The notes under the pieces were generated by a model. It was not told where the DNA came from. It saw nothing but the letters and a program-made list of their open reading frames with translations, and did no database searches. Both the position numbers and the translations under genes were made by a program. From the NCBI GenBank assembly GCA_963930775.1, contig OZ005689.1, forward strand, positions 23,558,058-23,622,057: a stretch of DNA of 64,000 nucleotides, given 5' to 3'. Shown piece by piece: positions 42,190-52,984 of the stretch (positions are counted from its first letter, which is position 1; each line of letters starts with the position of its first letter). This DNA comes from Cliona cf. orientalis. Lineage: Eukaryota > Porifera > Demospongiae > Clionaida > Clionaidae.

Positions 42190-43657
42190 TGAGCCAGATC
42201 AAATTCAACTTTTGCAATCCATCAGCATGACACTAAGTGACATGCAGAGGCAGCTGGCTAACGTTCAAGAGCAAAATGTACACCGTGATGACACTGTTCG
42301 TCGCCTGGAGAACGAGATTAAGGCATGCAAAAGACCAGATCAAGTTGAAGCCTTGGAGACTCCTACGTCCAAAAAAAGTCGTAAAACCCCACGTGGACTC
42401 AGTGTAAGAACACTCATTTTGGTAAAATTTCAATAAATTTAATATATATATACTTAACTTTAAATTAAGAGGCTTATGTACGTAGAATTCATGCTTCTTT
42501 TGATGAAGAAGACCAGTACCATGCAGATGAATGGTATGATTAGTAACAGATATTTGTAATAATAATTCTGTATTTCATTAATACTATTTTCTTTCTAGGG
42601 TGAACACTTCTCACAACCAAAGTGTCACGGATACCATTGTGAAAGAGATTGTACAAACTGCTGAGTATACTGATAAAGATGCCATTGCCTGTAAGATAAT
42701 CTGTTTTGAACATGCAACGACATTATTAATTTTCATTTCTTATTTTCTACTCTAGATGCTGCTAAGAAGCACCAGGAGTATCTGGTTAGGCAACATAAGC
42801 CACTCTCTGATGAGCAAAGGAAAAAAAAAACGGCGAAGAGTAGTAGACTTCTTCAAAGAAAGCAACGGGTATGTGGTTACCTATTACTGTAGTGTCCCCA
42901 TGTACCTCAGTTCAAGGGGTCAATGTAGCAGTTTCTACCATGTATGCAATGGTAAGCGTCCATGCAAGCTAAAATCATGAGCTATGTTTATAAGTCCCCC
43001 CCCCCCCCCCGAGACACTATATTATGATTTTGATTGCATTCTTGACTGATTGTGGGCGTAATTCCGATAGTCGACCCCCGTATTGTACAAGGCACTGGAT
43101 TTAACAAGATACTATTTTTGATCATAATATTATACAGCTCTATGAATGATGAATTAAACATGCCATCGGCCGGGAGATTGCAGTCATAAAGGGATTGAAT
43201 GAAAATTTCATGTTGGATGAAGAGACTGACTCAAAAGGTAGTGAAATTTTTATTAAACGCACCCCAAAATGGAGAAGCAACAAACTGAACAAACTTGTGG
43301 AAAAACTGGATGAGTGCTATGTACGTTTGAGGGAAAAGAAGGATAATTCTAAGCCTTGTAAAGCCAGGAAAATTGGACAACAATCAGAACGGCCAATACC
43401 AGTGTCTGCTCCCAAATGGGCCACAACCATTGAACTCACTCCATCAAATTCTCCCATCCCGTCCTCTGGTTCAAGTTCTGATCCCACTGACACTAGTAAT
43501 CCCTCAGGATCAAATATCGCGTCATAATGTGCAAGTCCAGAATAGATCTCTCGGAATCAGTCGCCACCACTATCTCCTCAATACTCAGTCGAAAGTGATG
43601 TAGAAGAAGATCCGGAGTTTGACTCCTGGCTTGCTGAAGCCACTGGAGTACACTGAG
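42190..43657 (+). pseudogene. Coiled-coil gene of unknown function
   Basis: Exons about 42190-42406, 42471-42533, 42600-42690, 42756-42869 and 43150-43657. Order of features: SMTLSDMQRQLANVQEQNVH (coiled coil), KKSRKTPRG (basic), YVRRIHASFDEEDQYHADEW, VTDTIVKEIVQTAEYTDKDA, QEYLVRQHKPLSDEQRKKK, then ENFMLDEETDSKGSEIFI, PKWRSNKLNKLVEKLDECYV and SERPIPVSAPKWA. I recall uncharacterised animal proteins with WRSxKL..LDxxY and RPIPxxAPxWA but cannot name a domain. Frameshifts near 43165 and 43520 (the acidic tail EEDPEFDSWLAEATGVH lies in another frame) suggest decay. Confidence 0.45.
42990..43012. repeat. Poly-C run in an intron
   Basis: A homopolymer of about 14 C at 42996-43010 between the fourth and fifth exons of the coiled-coil gene. 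Similar G or C runs occur at about 51029-51044 and 53432-53446. Confidence 0.8.
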
Positions 43658-44294
43658 ACATGCATATATGGATTCAACTGAATCTCCTATAGCTATTATA
43701 GCAGTAGCTACTCAGGTTGTCTAAGGACTGGGACACCCATCTCAGCCTCATGATTTTAGCTGTAACTTTTAGTAGTTTAGTGTCTAGAAGATACGATATG
43801 GACAAGAAAGTTGCACCATAATGTAGACCAACCATTTCTCTAACCGCAAACTAATTTGTAACCACGCCCGCTAATTAGTTGCCTCCTGGTGATGTCATGA
43901 GTAATGGCTATTCTGAAGACAAAATCGCCAAAGGCGGCGGTGAAGATCAGCCTAGACGACTGTTCCTCCAGGCCTTAAATAATATTCATATGCCTAACTA
44001 ATAAAATTAATATCACGGCGGCAAGTCGATCTATCGTACTACTAAGCTAGAATGCCACGAAGTGTGATAAATGTACCGATCATTCATGGTGGGGTATTTA
44101 CCTGAATATCTCACGTCCCGTTGAGCAGCTCTTCTTGCCCCTGGGTAGTGTGGCTTAAAATCGACGTTACTCGCTTTGTATAACAGATATCTTCGTATCT
44201 AAGCGTCTTCATCGCCGCCTCAGCGATCCTCAGCCTTTATACAGCTACTCTATGGCCATGATCGTGATCATGTGACTAAATGTATTGCTATGTA
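43658..44294. other. No gene seen
   Basis: Non-coding spacer. The segment AAAATCGCCAAAGGCGGCGG (about 43921) has weak inverted similarity to the CATCGCCGCCTCAGCGATC region near 44210, perhaps a worn inverted repeat. Confidence 0.35.
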
Positions 44295-44513
44295 CCGTAT
44301 AGCCGGAAAATTTGGCGGGGAATTAAATTTGGCAGTTTGGCGGTCTATTATTACAACCGCCAAATTAAAATCCGCCAAAATTTCCTACTCGCATATATAC
44401 GCATGGCGATCCCGTACCGAACCGCCAAAATTTAAATCCGCCAATATTCTTTCAATAGCGATTTTGGGCTCAACCGCCAAATTTAATGCCCGCCAATATT
44501 TCCGGCTATACGG
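44295..44513. mobile_element. TA-flanked MITE, 219 bp
   Basis: The ends are CCGTATAGCCGGAAAATTTG and its near reverse complement (CCAATATTTCCGGCTATACGG). TA lies on both sides (44293-44294 and 44514-44515). Internal repeats of CCGCCAAATTTAAA type make it a chain of inverted segments. The TA duplication suggests a Tc1/mariner-type source. Confidence 0.75.
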
Positions 44514-44810
44514 TATATCGCGCACGTGATCTCGCTTGCGCGTGCGCGTACCCAGTCCTTAGACTACCTGAGTAGTGCAGTATACTGCATATAAATGCTG
44601 AAATTTGTTGATAGTATTATGAACCTAGATTATGCCAATAATAGTAATATATACTGAAAATGTCTGGAGGATCATTCTGCAGTGCACGGCTAGTTTTCTG
44701 ATATTAGATAACATCCAGGTTATTTATGTGAACTTCCTCTGACATATTCGGGTGGTGTAACCCCAGAAAATGTAACTAGAATATTCCAGATTATTATCAG
44801 TATACTATAA

Positions 44811-47800
44811 CTATTCTGGTGTATTCTGACCAGTTAATGCAAGGTCTTTTGTAGTGTTTCGTCGCTTCGTTGTCACTTCATCAATCAGCAGATGCTGAAT
44901 TAATGTATATTTCTTCTCAACCATTACATTCTCAGTAATACTCCACCCAGATGCATTAAGTATGAAGGTATTAGTCGGAAGGTCCAGAAGATTATCAATT
45001 TGATCATCGGTTATAGCGTTGTCCAACTGCAAAGGATCAACACATAGATCATTGCAACTTAAAGTCAGAAATTAGCATTTCACAAATTTTCATAACATAT
45101 ATATGGAGTGATTTACAATCTCTACCAGAAAAATGTGCATTCTTCAAAATTGAAGTTGGTTTTTCTATTAGACGAAGTGGTTATCTTCCAAAAGTTGAAT
45201 AGGTGAGCACTAGTGTCAAACCCTAGGCCCGAGTGCACTGAGCAGTATTGCATATCCTAAATGGGGAATAGTGGCTCTTAATATAAAAATATTATGCTCT
45301 AAATCATCAATAATTACACACAAGTCAAAGGAGTGGCCATAATACGCACCGTAACCCTGACGTAAATTCGACATTACTCTATATTACCTGCTGAATGAAC
45401 TTCTTGAGGTCATAGGTAGCCAAATCGAGAGGAATATCATCAATCGTTGGGTAGCAAACGTCACCATTGCCACACATGTACTGGCACATACAGGGACTAA
45501 GGCATGGCAGCCCCAGAGCACCAAGTAAGATTGAATGTGCAATCATCATTCCCATTATTCCATACATAGGTTCCATACTCCAGTCTTTTTTCACAACTCG
45601 ACGGCGGTCATCACCTTCCAGTAGGCGAGAGCTTGCTTCTTTGAGCGTATCTTCGAAGAATTCTCGACACAGAGCTCCACCATCACTACCACATTCGTCA
45701 GTGGCCTCATATTGGATGCATAGATCTTTTCTCAAGAGTTCTGGCTTTGTCTTCGCTCTCTTATAAAAAGTGACAGCACCCATCCATAAGTGCTCAGGGG
45801 TAGAACGGTCAATTTTGAGGCAGTTATTGTGAGACCATATCCAATTCTTTGCGACCTTGCTTTATCAATAGCTCTTTCACTGATGCAAAATAATCTTCAA
45901 TGCTTAAATCATTATCAAGACTAGAGGAATAGGCTCCGGCTGAAGTGCTTGGATATCCACTGTTCTCGCCCTGCAGTATCAAAAAATACAACAGAACAAT
46001 ACCACAATTAACTAGAGCTCTCTAGAGCCCAAAATCCTCTGCGCATTGTATTGCACTTGTCTCACACTTAGGCAAGAATGCAATATAGGCGATGCATGCA
46101 AACCGCATTGACTTCCTAGGTTAGCATGAGTAGTTGCACATGCATTAATCTTCCTATTTTGATGAATGAGGGGTGTGGCAGCAATATATGGGCTGACTAA
46201 GGTACAAACTCCTTTAGTAAATATTTAGTCCTGTCCCAGGTTTGGGAATATGACTTGACTGTAGCTTGTGTAATCCATCTCTGAAAACTGCGAGCTTAAT
46301 GACACAGTGACATGCTCCACTAGGCGAACCATAGATGCTAAAAGTATGAGCGAGCGTAGCTATCTATAGGTCCCCAGACCCTGCCCTCGTAACCCTCGCG
46401 TGCGCATGCGTATAATGTTCTATTTATATGTAAAGTTGCTGGGCAGAAGGAAGTCAAGAAGCTTAGAATCAGCAAACGACGCCAAAACTGGCCAACAAAG
46501 CGTTTTCTAAGAAATCAACACAAATTATGCGTTTGGAATGCCATAAGGAATGTTATAACAACGCAGTTTGGACTCACAAACGAGGAATGTAACAGCTAAT
46601 GTGATAACAGAGAGAGACACAGAATGACTACAGTAACCCTCGCACATGCACCGAGGGTTAATTATTCTCTATATTCTCAAGCAAAACTACAGTAGAGCAG
46701 TACTAGTACTAGTAGTATTATACCCATGTTACGTAGTGTTCTCCCCATGAAACATGTATAAGGCATGTCGGCCCAACAAACCATTAGTACAGAATTTCCT
46801 TTGATGTGGGAGTAAGAATAGTTTTATTGTGGTCACAGACTCCACCCAAACTATGCCTCCTGGTTATACATTAAACATTGCTTGGGAAGAAGAACGCATT
46901 GATGGTCAGGAAGATCAGTTTGCTTGCAGTGGTCAGTGTGCCACGTCCCAAAAATTCGCTAATATACACACAATATATTGATACACTCGGTGAATGGTCT
47001 ACGGTCAGACCAGTGGTCCCAATAGCTACCTTCCTCAAAAGTAGTGTTCAGCCCCATCAATTTGTCAATATCGTTGAAGAACTGGGTTTATGTTTCAAAT
47101 CGTTTGGCAAGGTCTATAAGTGTCGCAAATACTGCATTTTGTTGGCCACGCCTAACAATACTCGTGCGCTTTCTGCTTATGTGCAAAACCTGGCACAATA
47201 CGTACGTAAAGGTTGTCACTAGACTGTAGGTAGCATGCATGGAGTTCAAGCTCTCTCACATTGATGCTGCAATGCGTGGGGTATGTGTTCTATAGAGCTC
47301 GTAGTCTAGTTCTCTACAAGTCGTGATTTGATGACATGAATAAAATTTAATTTCATTAAAATCGGTAGAGCTCAGCATGATTGTATACAACTCAGTAAAG
47401 CATACAGCAGCAAGCATACTCTGGTCCCATGATAACCACCATATGAGGTTTCACTGTACAAATGTGTGGGATTGCTATTACATTTGCATAAAATAAAACT
47501 CATGCATAAAAGGCTTTACAGTATTACATAATGGTTATACCATGCCCAAGAAGACAATAAATCCCAGTGGTATAACCTATATAATATTATTACGGCAATG
47601 TATCTCCATTACTATAGCATTGCATCCCGTACTGACGTCATCTGACCACAACCACAGCAAGTACAGCAGCTCCATGGTGACTGTAGGACATCATACCAGT
47701 TGAATGTATGCAACTCAGTGCTGTGTATGCACACTACTATGGCAAGCTTGTGGCGCAAGAGTAGCCGGGTAATATACTGGTATTGCCCTAACCACATCCT

Positions 47801-50800
47801 GGGTGATATAAATATTACTCTCGCCTTGGTCAGCTTTACGGCATATAGTGGAAGTGCGTGGTAGTTTGATCTGCACACTCAGGACGGTTAAGGCAGAAAC
47901 AGCCAGCTTAGTCTTATCAGCTTGTATCAGCCAATTACAACCAAATACATGGCCATGAATCTCATTGACCTCGAGCGACCTCCCATACTTTATATAGAAG
48001 CTGCCGTGTGCAATGGAGTGCAGACGCTATGATCGATCTTCCGGGTACAAAATTGGCACTAGACCAGGACCTTTCTTAAACATCTAAGCTCTACCATGAA
48101 TAGAGAACGCGGTGGAGAGTGGAAATGGTGTCCTTTATCAACCATGCGCCAACAGTATGTTCATAAATATGTAATTAGCTCGTTTTTGTAGCCTCAAAGT
48201 GCGCATTTCTTTGCCTAGTTCCAACGCGCTTTATTCTGTGCAGCGTTTCCAGGCAGTATTGAATTCTTTACACATCTAGGACATAGCTGATCCCACTTTT
48301 GATGCCATATTCGAGCACTTTTGTACCCGAATAACGAGAAAATTTATTTTAAGGAAGCCGAACTTTGACCCCCACCTATTTAGTTAATTAAACACCAATG
48401 CCATGGTAACGGATGTTTTTTATGAACTTTGTTCTTCATGCAAACGTGTAGATGTGTGTTTGTGTTGCTGTAACTTTGTACTTCTCTTCAGTTTTAACTT
48501 TTGTACCAGCATGTTTGGCCATTTTGGTGGTGTAGACACCATCTGATCCTGCCTTAACTGACCTGAGCACGCAGTAGGCTTTTAAATACATGTAACATTG
48601 TTATATAGCACGCACACACACAATACAACTACTGTTGCTTACTGCATTTGTATCACTCTCTGGAGAACTGTACAACAGAATATCTACCTACTGCAGTATC
48701 AAAACCGTGCTTCTTGTATACTGCTTCAATAAGATGTTCATCTGAGCTGCTAAACATCTCTTTTAGCCTTGCAATCTATAAAATTCAATGCAACACACTA
48801 GATATTAATTCCCTACCAATTTAAAAATCAAACTCTGGTTTGGTTAATCACTTATGCACCTTAGATACGTCTTCATCCCTGCTGGTACCTTGATAAATCA
48901 CCTCATCTGTAGCCTTACCACCACTGTGAAGAGTCACTTTCGCACTCCCTCTATCAACATCAGCACTTTCTCTGGGAAACGTGCTTCAGTGATGGAAGCT
49001 ACATAATTATTACAAAATACAGTCATGTCATGGGAAGGGCGCTCAATGCCAGTCACATCTACAATCAGCTAATAATTACAGATGAGCCCTAAATACATGA
49101 GAAACCAGAAGTGACGTACAAGCCAACAAAAAAAGTTTATCACATAGTACACCTAGATTGCATAGAAGAGTAGAACCATAAATGCAAGCAGGCAACAAAA
49201 TTGAGAATGTTTGGTAAAGGACCGTTAATGTATTGCATACCCAGCAGTTGATGGCTCCTATATAAGTTATCAAAGATCCTTAAGTTTTCCTTATAAGGTG
49301 CGAATAACGAAATGAAGTCCAAAATTTGAACCATTCTCCATGCCTATATGTGACCGGATTTGGGAAAACCCTCCGTATGGGATTTTTTCAGAAAATTGAG
49401 TTTGATGCATGGTTGATAAGCTCTAGCATAGAGCTAACCCGCGTTCAAGTCTTAGGCCGATCGCGCGCTTCGTTGTGGAGATACAGCGCTTTGTTTGTGA
49501 TCGCGCCACACCCCCAATAATCGAGAAATTACGGTCTAAAGGCATTGCAATGCACGCGTATGGCGTTTCCGCATACTACGCGTGACCCGGAAATCAATTA
49601 AATGGACCTGGGCGGAGCCGTTCGAAATGAACGTAAAGATCGAGCAAGAGTTGAATTTCGTTGTTGACAACGACAGCCGATTGTTCTTAGATGCCCAAGA
49701 AGCTAAAAAGGTGAGCGAACGTACAGTAGATCGATGAATCTAGCTGTATCTAGGTAGAGAATTCTAATTACCGCCCATAACAACGGGCTCCGTGTACGGT
49801 GGCTGTGCCGACTAGGTGGGTCAAAATGAAGGCTTATTTCGCCTTCGTATAGCACGACTAGCCTCCGTAGAAGACGGCAACAGTTAGAAGAAGGGTTGTT
49901 CGACATGTATATGACAAAATCTGGACTTTGACAAATTTGGACCTGAGCTACTAAAAACGCGCATTGCGCGAATTGCGCGCGGATCCCATACGGAGGGTTT
50001 TCCCAAATCCAGTCACATATGAGGATTACGGTCCCAACAACTTCTGGATTTTTAAGCGTAAGGGACATCATTCTTCGTTAATCCACTGGGTGTGTCAAGG
50101 AAGATGTATACATTAGAAACTCTAGTATGTCCACACATACTAGATTATGAAGACTATAATTAGATACAGATCCAAAGCAGATCATGACATATATTAATAC
50201 GTAATGCCGATTCTACGCCAACTGTCAATATACAGCTGCCTTACAGCCCCACGGCTGCCTACATGTAAGTTATACCATCTCAGTGAGCAGCATGCCTATC
50301 TGTATCACCTTCTTAGCCACTCCTCATGTTGTTGAGCTGACTATGATTGATAACAAGCTGTCTCGCTTTATCCTCCTTTGGAACCTTAATTCTCTCTGGT
50401 TTCCACTTGCTTTAGCTACCATTCATGCCATGGCAATGGCAATGGCATGGCATGGTATATGCATGTGGTTTCCACTTGCTTTAGCTACCATTCATGCCAT
50501 GGCAATGGCAATGGCATGGCATGGTATATGCATGTACTGTACTAAAGGCACAAATGTAAAGTTGTGATTCACTAAAATTAGTATAGTGTATATACAATCC
50601 GTAGTCCAGGCATGAAAATGTGTAATAAAATATTTCACGCTTATGTCCATAGAACCACATATTTAGCATAAACAACATACCATAATAAGGCATAATAATA
50701 AAATTTACACATAGCTGCATCATTTATGTGGGGTTCACTCAGGCTCATCCCAATAATCTAGAGTGTAATGTAGAGTGAGGTATCCTGGGACCCCCTGGCT

Positions 50801-51790
50801 CACCAGCACCCCCAAAACTAACCAAGTATTATACTACTACATATTGTAGAGCATAATAAAATGAGACGGGATTTGGAAAAATCCTCTGTAAGGGATCCGC
50901 GTGCGATTCACGCAATGCACGTTTTTAGTAGCTCGGGTTGAAATTTGTCAAAAGTCCAGATTTTGTCATAATATTATCCAACGCTTCTTCTAACTTTTCC
51001 CATCTGCAGAGGCTAGTCAGGGTTTCAATGGGGGGGGGGGGGGGTGGGAGGGGTCACTCGCCCCCGCCCCTTGGAAGCTGGCCCTCTGTTTCATTTTGAA
51101 TGGCCCCGCCCAGGGCCATGTAATTGATTTCAGGTCCATGCATAGTATGCAGAAATGCCATACACGTGCATAGCAATGCTTTTAGACAGTAATTTCTTGA
51201 TTATTGGGGATGTGGCACGATTGCAAATAAAGCACTGTATCTCCACAACTAAGTATGCAATTGGCCTAGAACTTGAACATGGGTTAGCTCTATGGTAGAG
51301 ATTATCAGAAACAAAATTCATTCAGATTAGATGCATCAAACTCGACTTTCACAAAAAAATCCCATATGGCGGGTTTTCCCATAGACGGTCACATAATATC
51401 ATGTTCGTAATTTTCACTTTTAGATAATATAGCCATTAGTCATTTCCTCTCACAGTGGTTGGCACAGGAACACCAGTAGGTGGGGAAGGTGGTGTAGGAC
51501 CACTTCCACTGGCTAAAGCATGGGAGGATGGAGCAGAGAAGCCAGCGTCTGTTGGGGCAACTGAGTCTGAAGTGCCTCCCCTCTTTGGTCTCATTCTCCT
51601 GCTTCCTTTGCGGCCTCTCTTAGGATACTCTGTTATGCAATCTCAGGTGAGTAAGTGTAGTTGAGAAAAGAGCCATGCAGTTTCACTTTTTAGTGGTCAT
51701 TGTTCACCCCCCTCCATCTTCTCTCCAGCTCCGGTAGAGCCCTGTCCCTCTCCATCACCTGTAGCTCCCGCTGGAACTTGTAAAAGAATA
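44811..51790 (-). CDS. Probable CUE-HECT ubiquitin ligase gene
   Basis: Minus-strand exons I can support: about 51787-51723 (Gly-rich VPAGATGDGEGQGSTGAG), about 51645-51455 (basic EYPKRGRKGSRRMRPKRGG, then Pro/Ser-rich), about 48990-48860, about 48778-48690 (IARLKEMFSSSDEHLIEAVY, a CUE-like ubiquitin-binding helix pair), 45970-45830, 45800-45379 and 45032-44811. The 45800-45379 exon has IQYEATDECGSDGGALCREF and GMMIAHSILLGALGLPCLSP, characteristic of the HECT N-lobe; the next has SGWSITENVMVEKKYTLIQH. A frameshift before EHLWMGAVTFYKR (near 45830) may reflect decay. The C-terminal catalytic Cys region is not seen before 44811. Linking the upstream exons to HECT is inference. Confidence 0.5.
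46000..48680. other. Long non-coding stretch within the HECT gene
   Basis: About 2.7 kb between CUE-like and HECT-type exons. A 114-codon plus-strand reading at 46878-47222 has no recognisable domain. I see no transposase fragment or RNA gene here. Confidence 0.4.
49350..50016. mobile_element. ~665-bp inverted-repeat element, copy C (uninterrupted)
   Basis: GTGACCGGATTTGGGAAAAC at the left pairs with the right end finishing CCAAATCCAGTCAC; ATAT flanks both sides (49346-49349 and 50017-50020). Length 667 bp. It is the cleanest reference for the family. The inner part contains AATTACGGTCTAAAGGC, the site where copy B received a TTAA MITE. It lies within an intron of the HECT-type gene. Confidence 0.8.
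50397..50534. repeat. 69-bp tandem duplication
   Basis: TGGTTTCCACTTGCTTTAGC starts at 50397 and again at 50466; the two 69-bp units appear identical and contain short CATGGCAATGGCAATGGCAT iterations. The plus-strand open frame over it is a by-product, since 69 is a multiple of three. Confidence 0.85.
50863..51392. mobile_element. ~665-bp inverted-repeat element, copy D (530 bp, worn)
   Basis: The left end GAGACGGGATTTGGAAAAAT and right end finishing CCATAGACGGTCAC match the family with many C-to-T type changes. About 135 bp of the core is missing, and a poly-G run (about 51029-51044) interrupts it. It is the most diverged of the five copies, probably the oldest. No clear target duplication remains. 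Confidence 0.7.
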
Positions 51791-51799
51791 ATCCGACAC

Positions 51800-52567
51800 C
51801 AATTAAATGTAATGCAGCCTGGTGCATGACAGCAGGACGTAGTCAACTTACTACTCAAGGATTCTCCTATTTCATTTGATTTTGATCACCACTCACTGAT
51901 TCTTCAGGATAGAGTATGTTTATATACTATCATGTATCTCACTTGCCTAAAAGATTTGTCCAGTTGCATCAGCTACTGGAATTTGTGTAATATTACACCA
52001 TTCTGTTTCATTCCTGTCTAAGATCCATGTGCGATGCTTCTGTATGGTGCATACACCTCTGCATAACAATTGATTATATCTTCACAGTGTTGTAATATTG
52101 GGGGCTTATTTTCAAATGGCGTGCTTTTAAGCTATTATCTGGCAAGTTTTAAATCTGGAACAGGAAACAAAAAGGAAATGAGAAACAAAATGAAGTGGGT
52201 AAAGTGTCAACACACTTTTTAACCATTTTCTGCGTTGGACAGATCACAGGCCCTCAAGAGTACATGAATCATATTAGGTGGATGATGTCACTAAGGCTAT
52301 ATGGTGTTTGTAGCTACTATAAATGCTAGGGTATGGTGATGGCTGGACAGCAATGTTGATCACCATCTTCTGTATTGAATATTGTATGAGGACAGATGAA
52401 TGGCTAGTCCACAGCCATTTCCCATCCACTCCAACCATGCCCTCAGTGCGGCATGAAAAAACTTCACTAGGTCACTACATTGTCCAATAGATCAGTCGGC
52501 CTAAGCCTAAGAGAGTAAGTCATATATACCGTTCTCTACTGATGCATATATTCGTAACTCGTGTATA
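51800..52567. other. No gene seen
   Basis: Spacer between the first visible exon of the HECT-type gene and the MITE at 52568. No transposase motif, RNA gene or tandem repeat is supported. Confidence 0.4.
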
Positions 52568-52778
52568 CCATATTTCTTCTAATTCGGCATGAAAATAATA
52601 GTATTGCTTTGGCTTCGCCAAATTTTTAGGTTAATATTCAACCTTCTGTCTGCATGCGCATTCTATTCCCGTTAATAGCATATACGCGTGACGACCTTTC
52701 TGAAAATTAGACTATTTTCAATCATTCGGCAAAGGGTGCCGAATAATTAGAAGGGCCGAATTTTTAGAATAAATATGG
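52568..52778. mobile_element. TA-flanked MITE, 211 bp
   Basis: The ends CCATATTTCTTCTAATTCGG and its partner CCGAATTTTTAGAATAAATATGG are inverted repeats, with TA on both sides (52566-52567 and 52779-52780). The interior is A/T-rich with a second inverted CATTCGGCA/TGCCGAAT-like pair. The structure is Tc1/mariner-like. The TTAA target of the adjacent piggyBac element lies 7 bp beyond it. Confidence 0.75.
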
Positions 52779-52984
52779 TAAATGTTAACACTTAGCGGAC
52801 GAATGTCACGAATTCGTGACGCGCGCGCGCTTGCGCGCAGACGATTGTCATGCATGCGTGACATGCGTATATGTATCATACGGACGATTGTCACGCATGC
52901 GTGACATCCAAGGTGACCGCCCCCTTCATGAATTTTGTTACTTAGACGCGCGGATTTCAACGTGATTTATACCTGCGATCGACG

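Noticed and set aside
46878-47222. 114-codon plus-strand frame
   Set aside because: No recognisable motif, no splice partners and composition like the surrounding intron; treated as chance.
51455-51664. Plus-strand exon (GTGTPVGGEGGVGPLPLAKA)
   Set aside because: Splice-like signals exist on both strands, but the minus-strand reading gives a basic, nuclear-signal-like sequence that fits the neighbouring minus-strand gene; I prefer that strand, with modest confidence.
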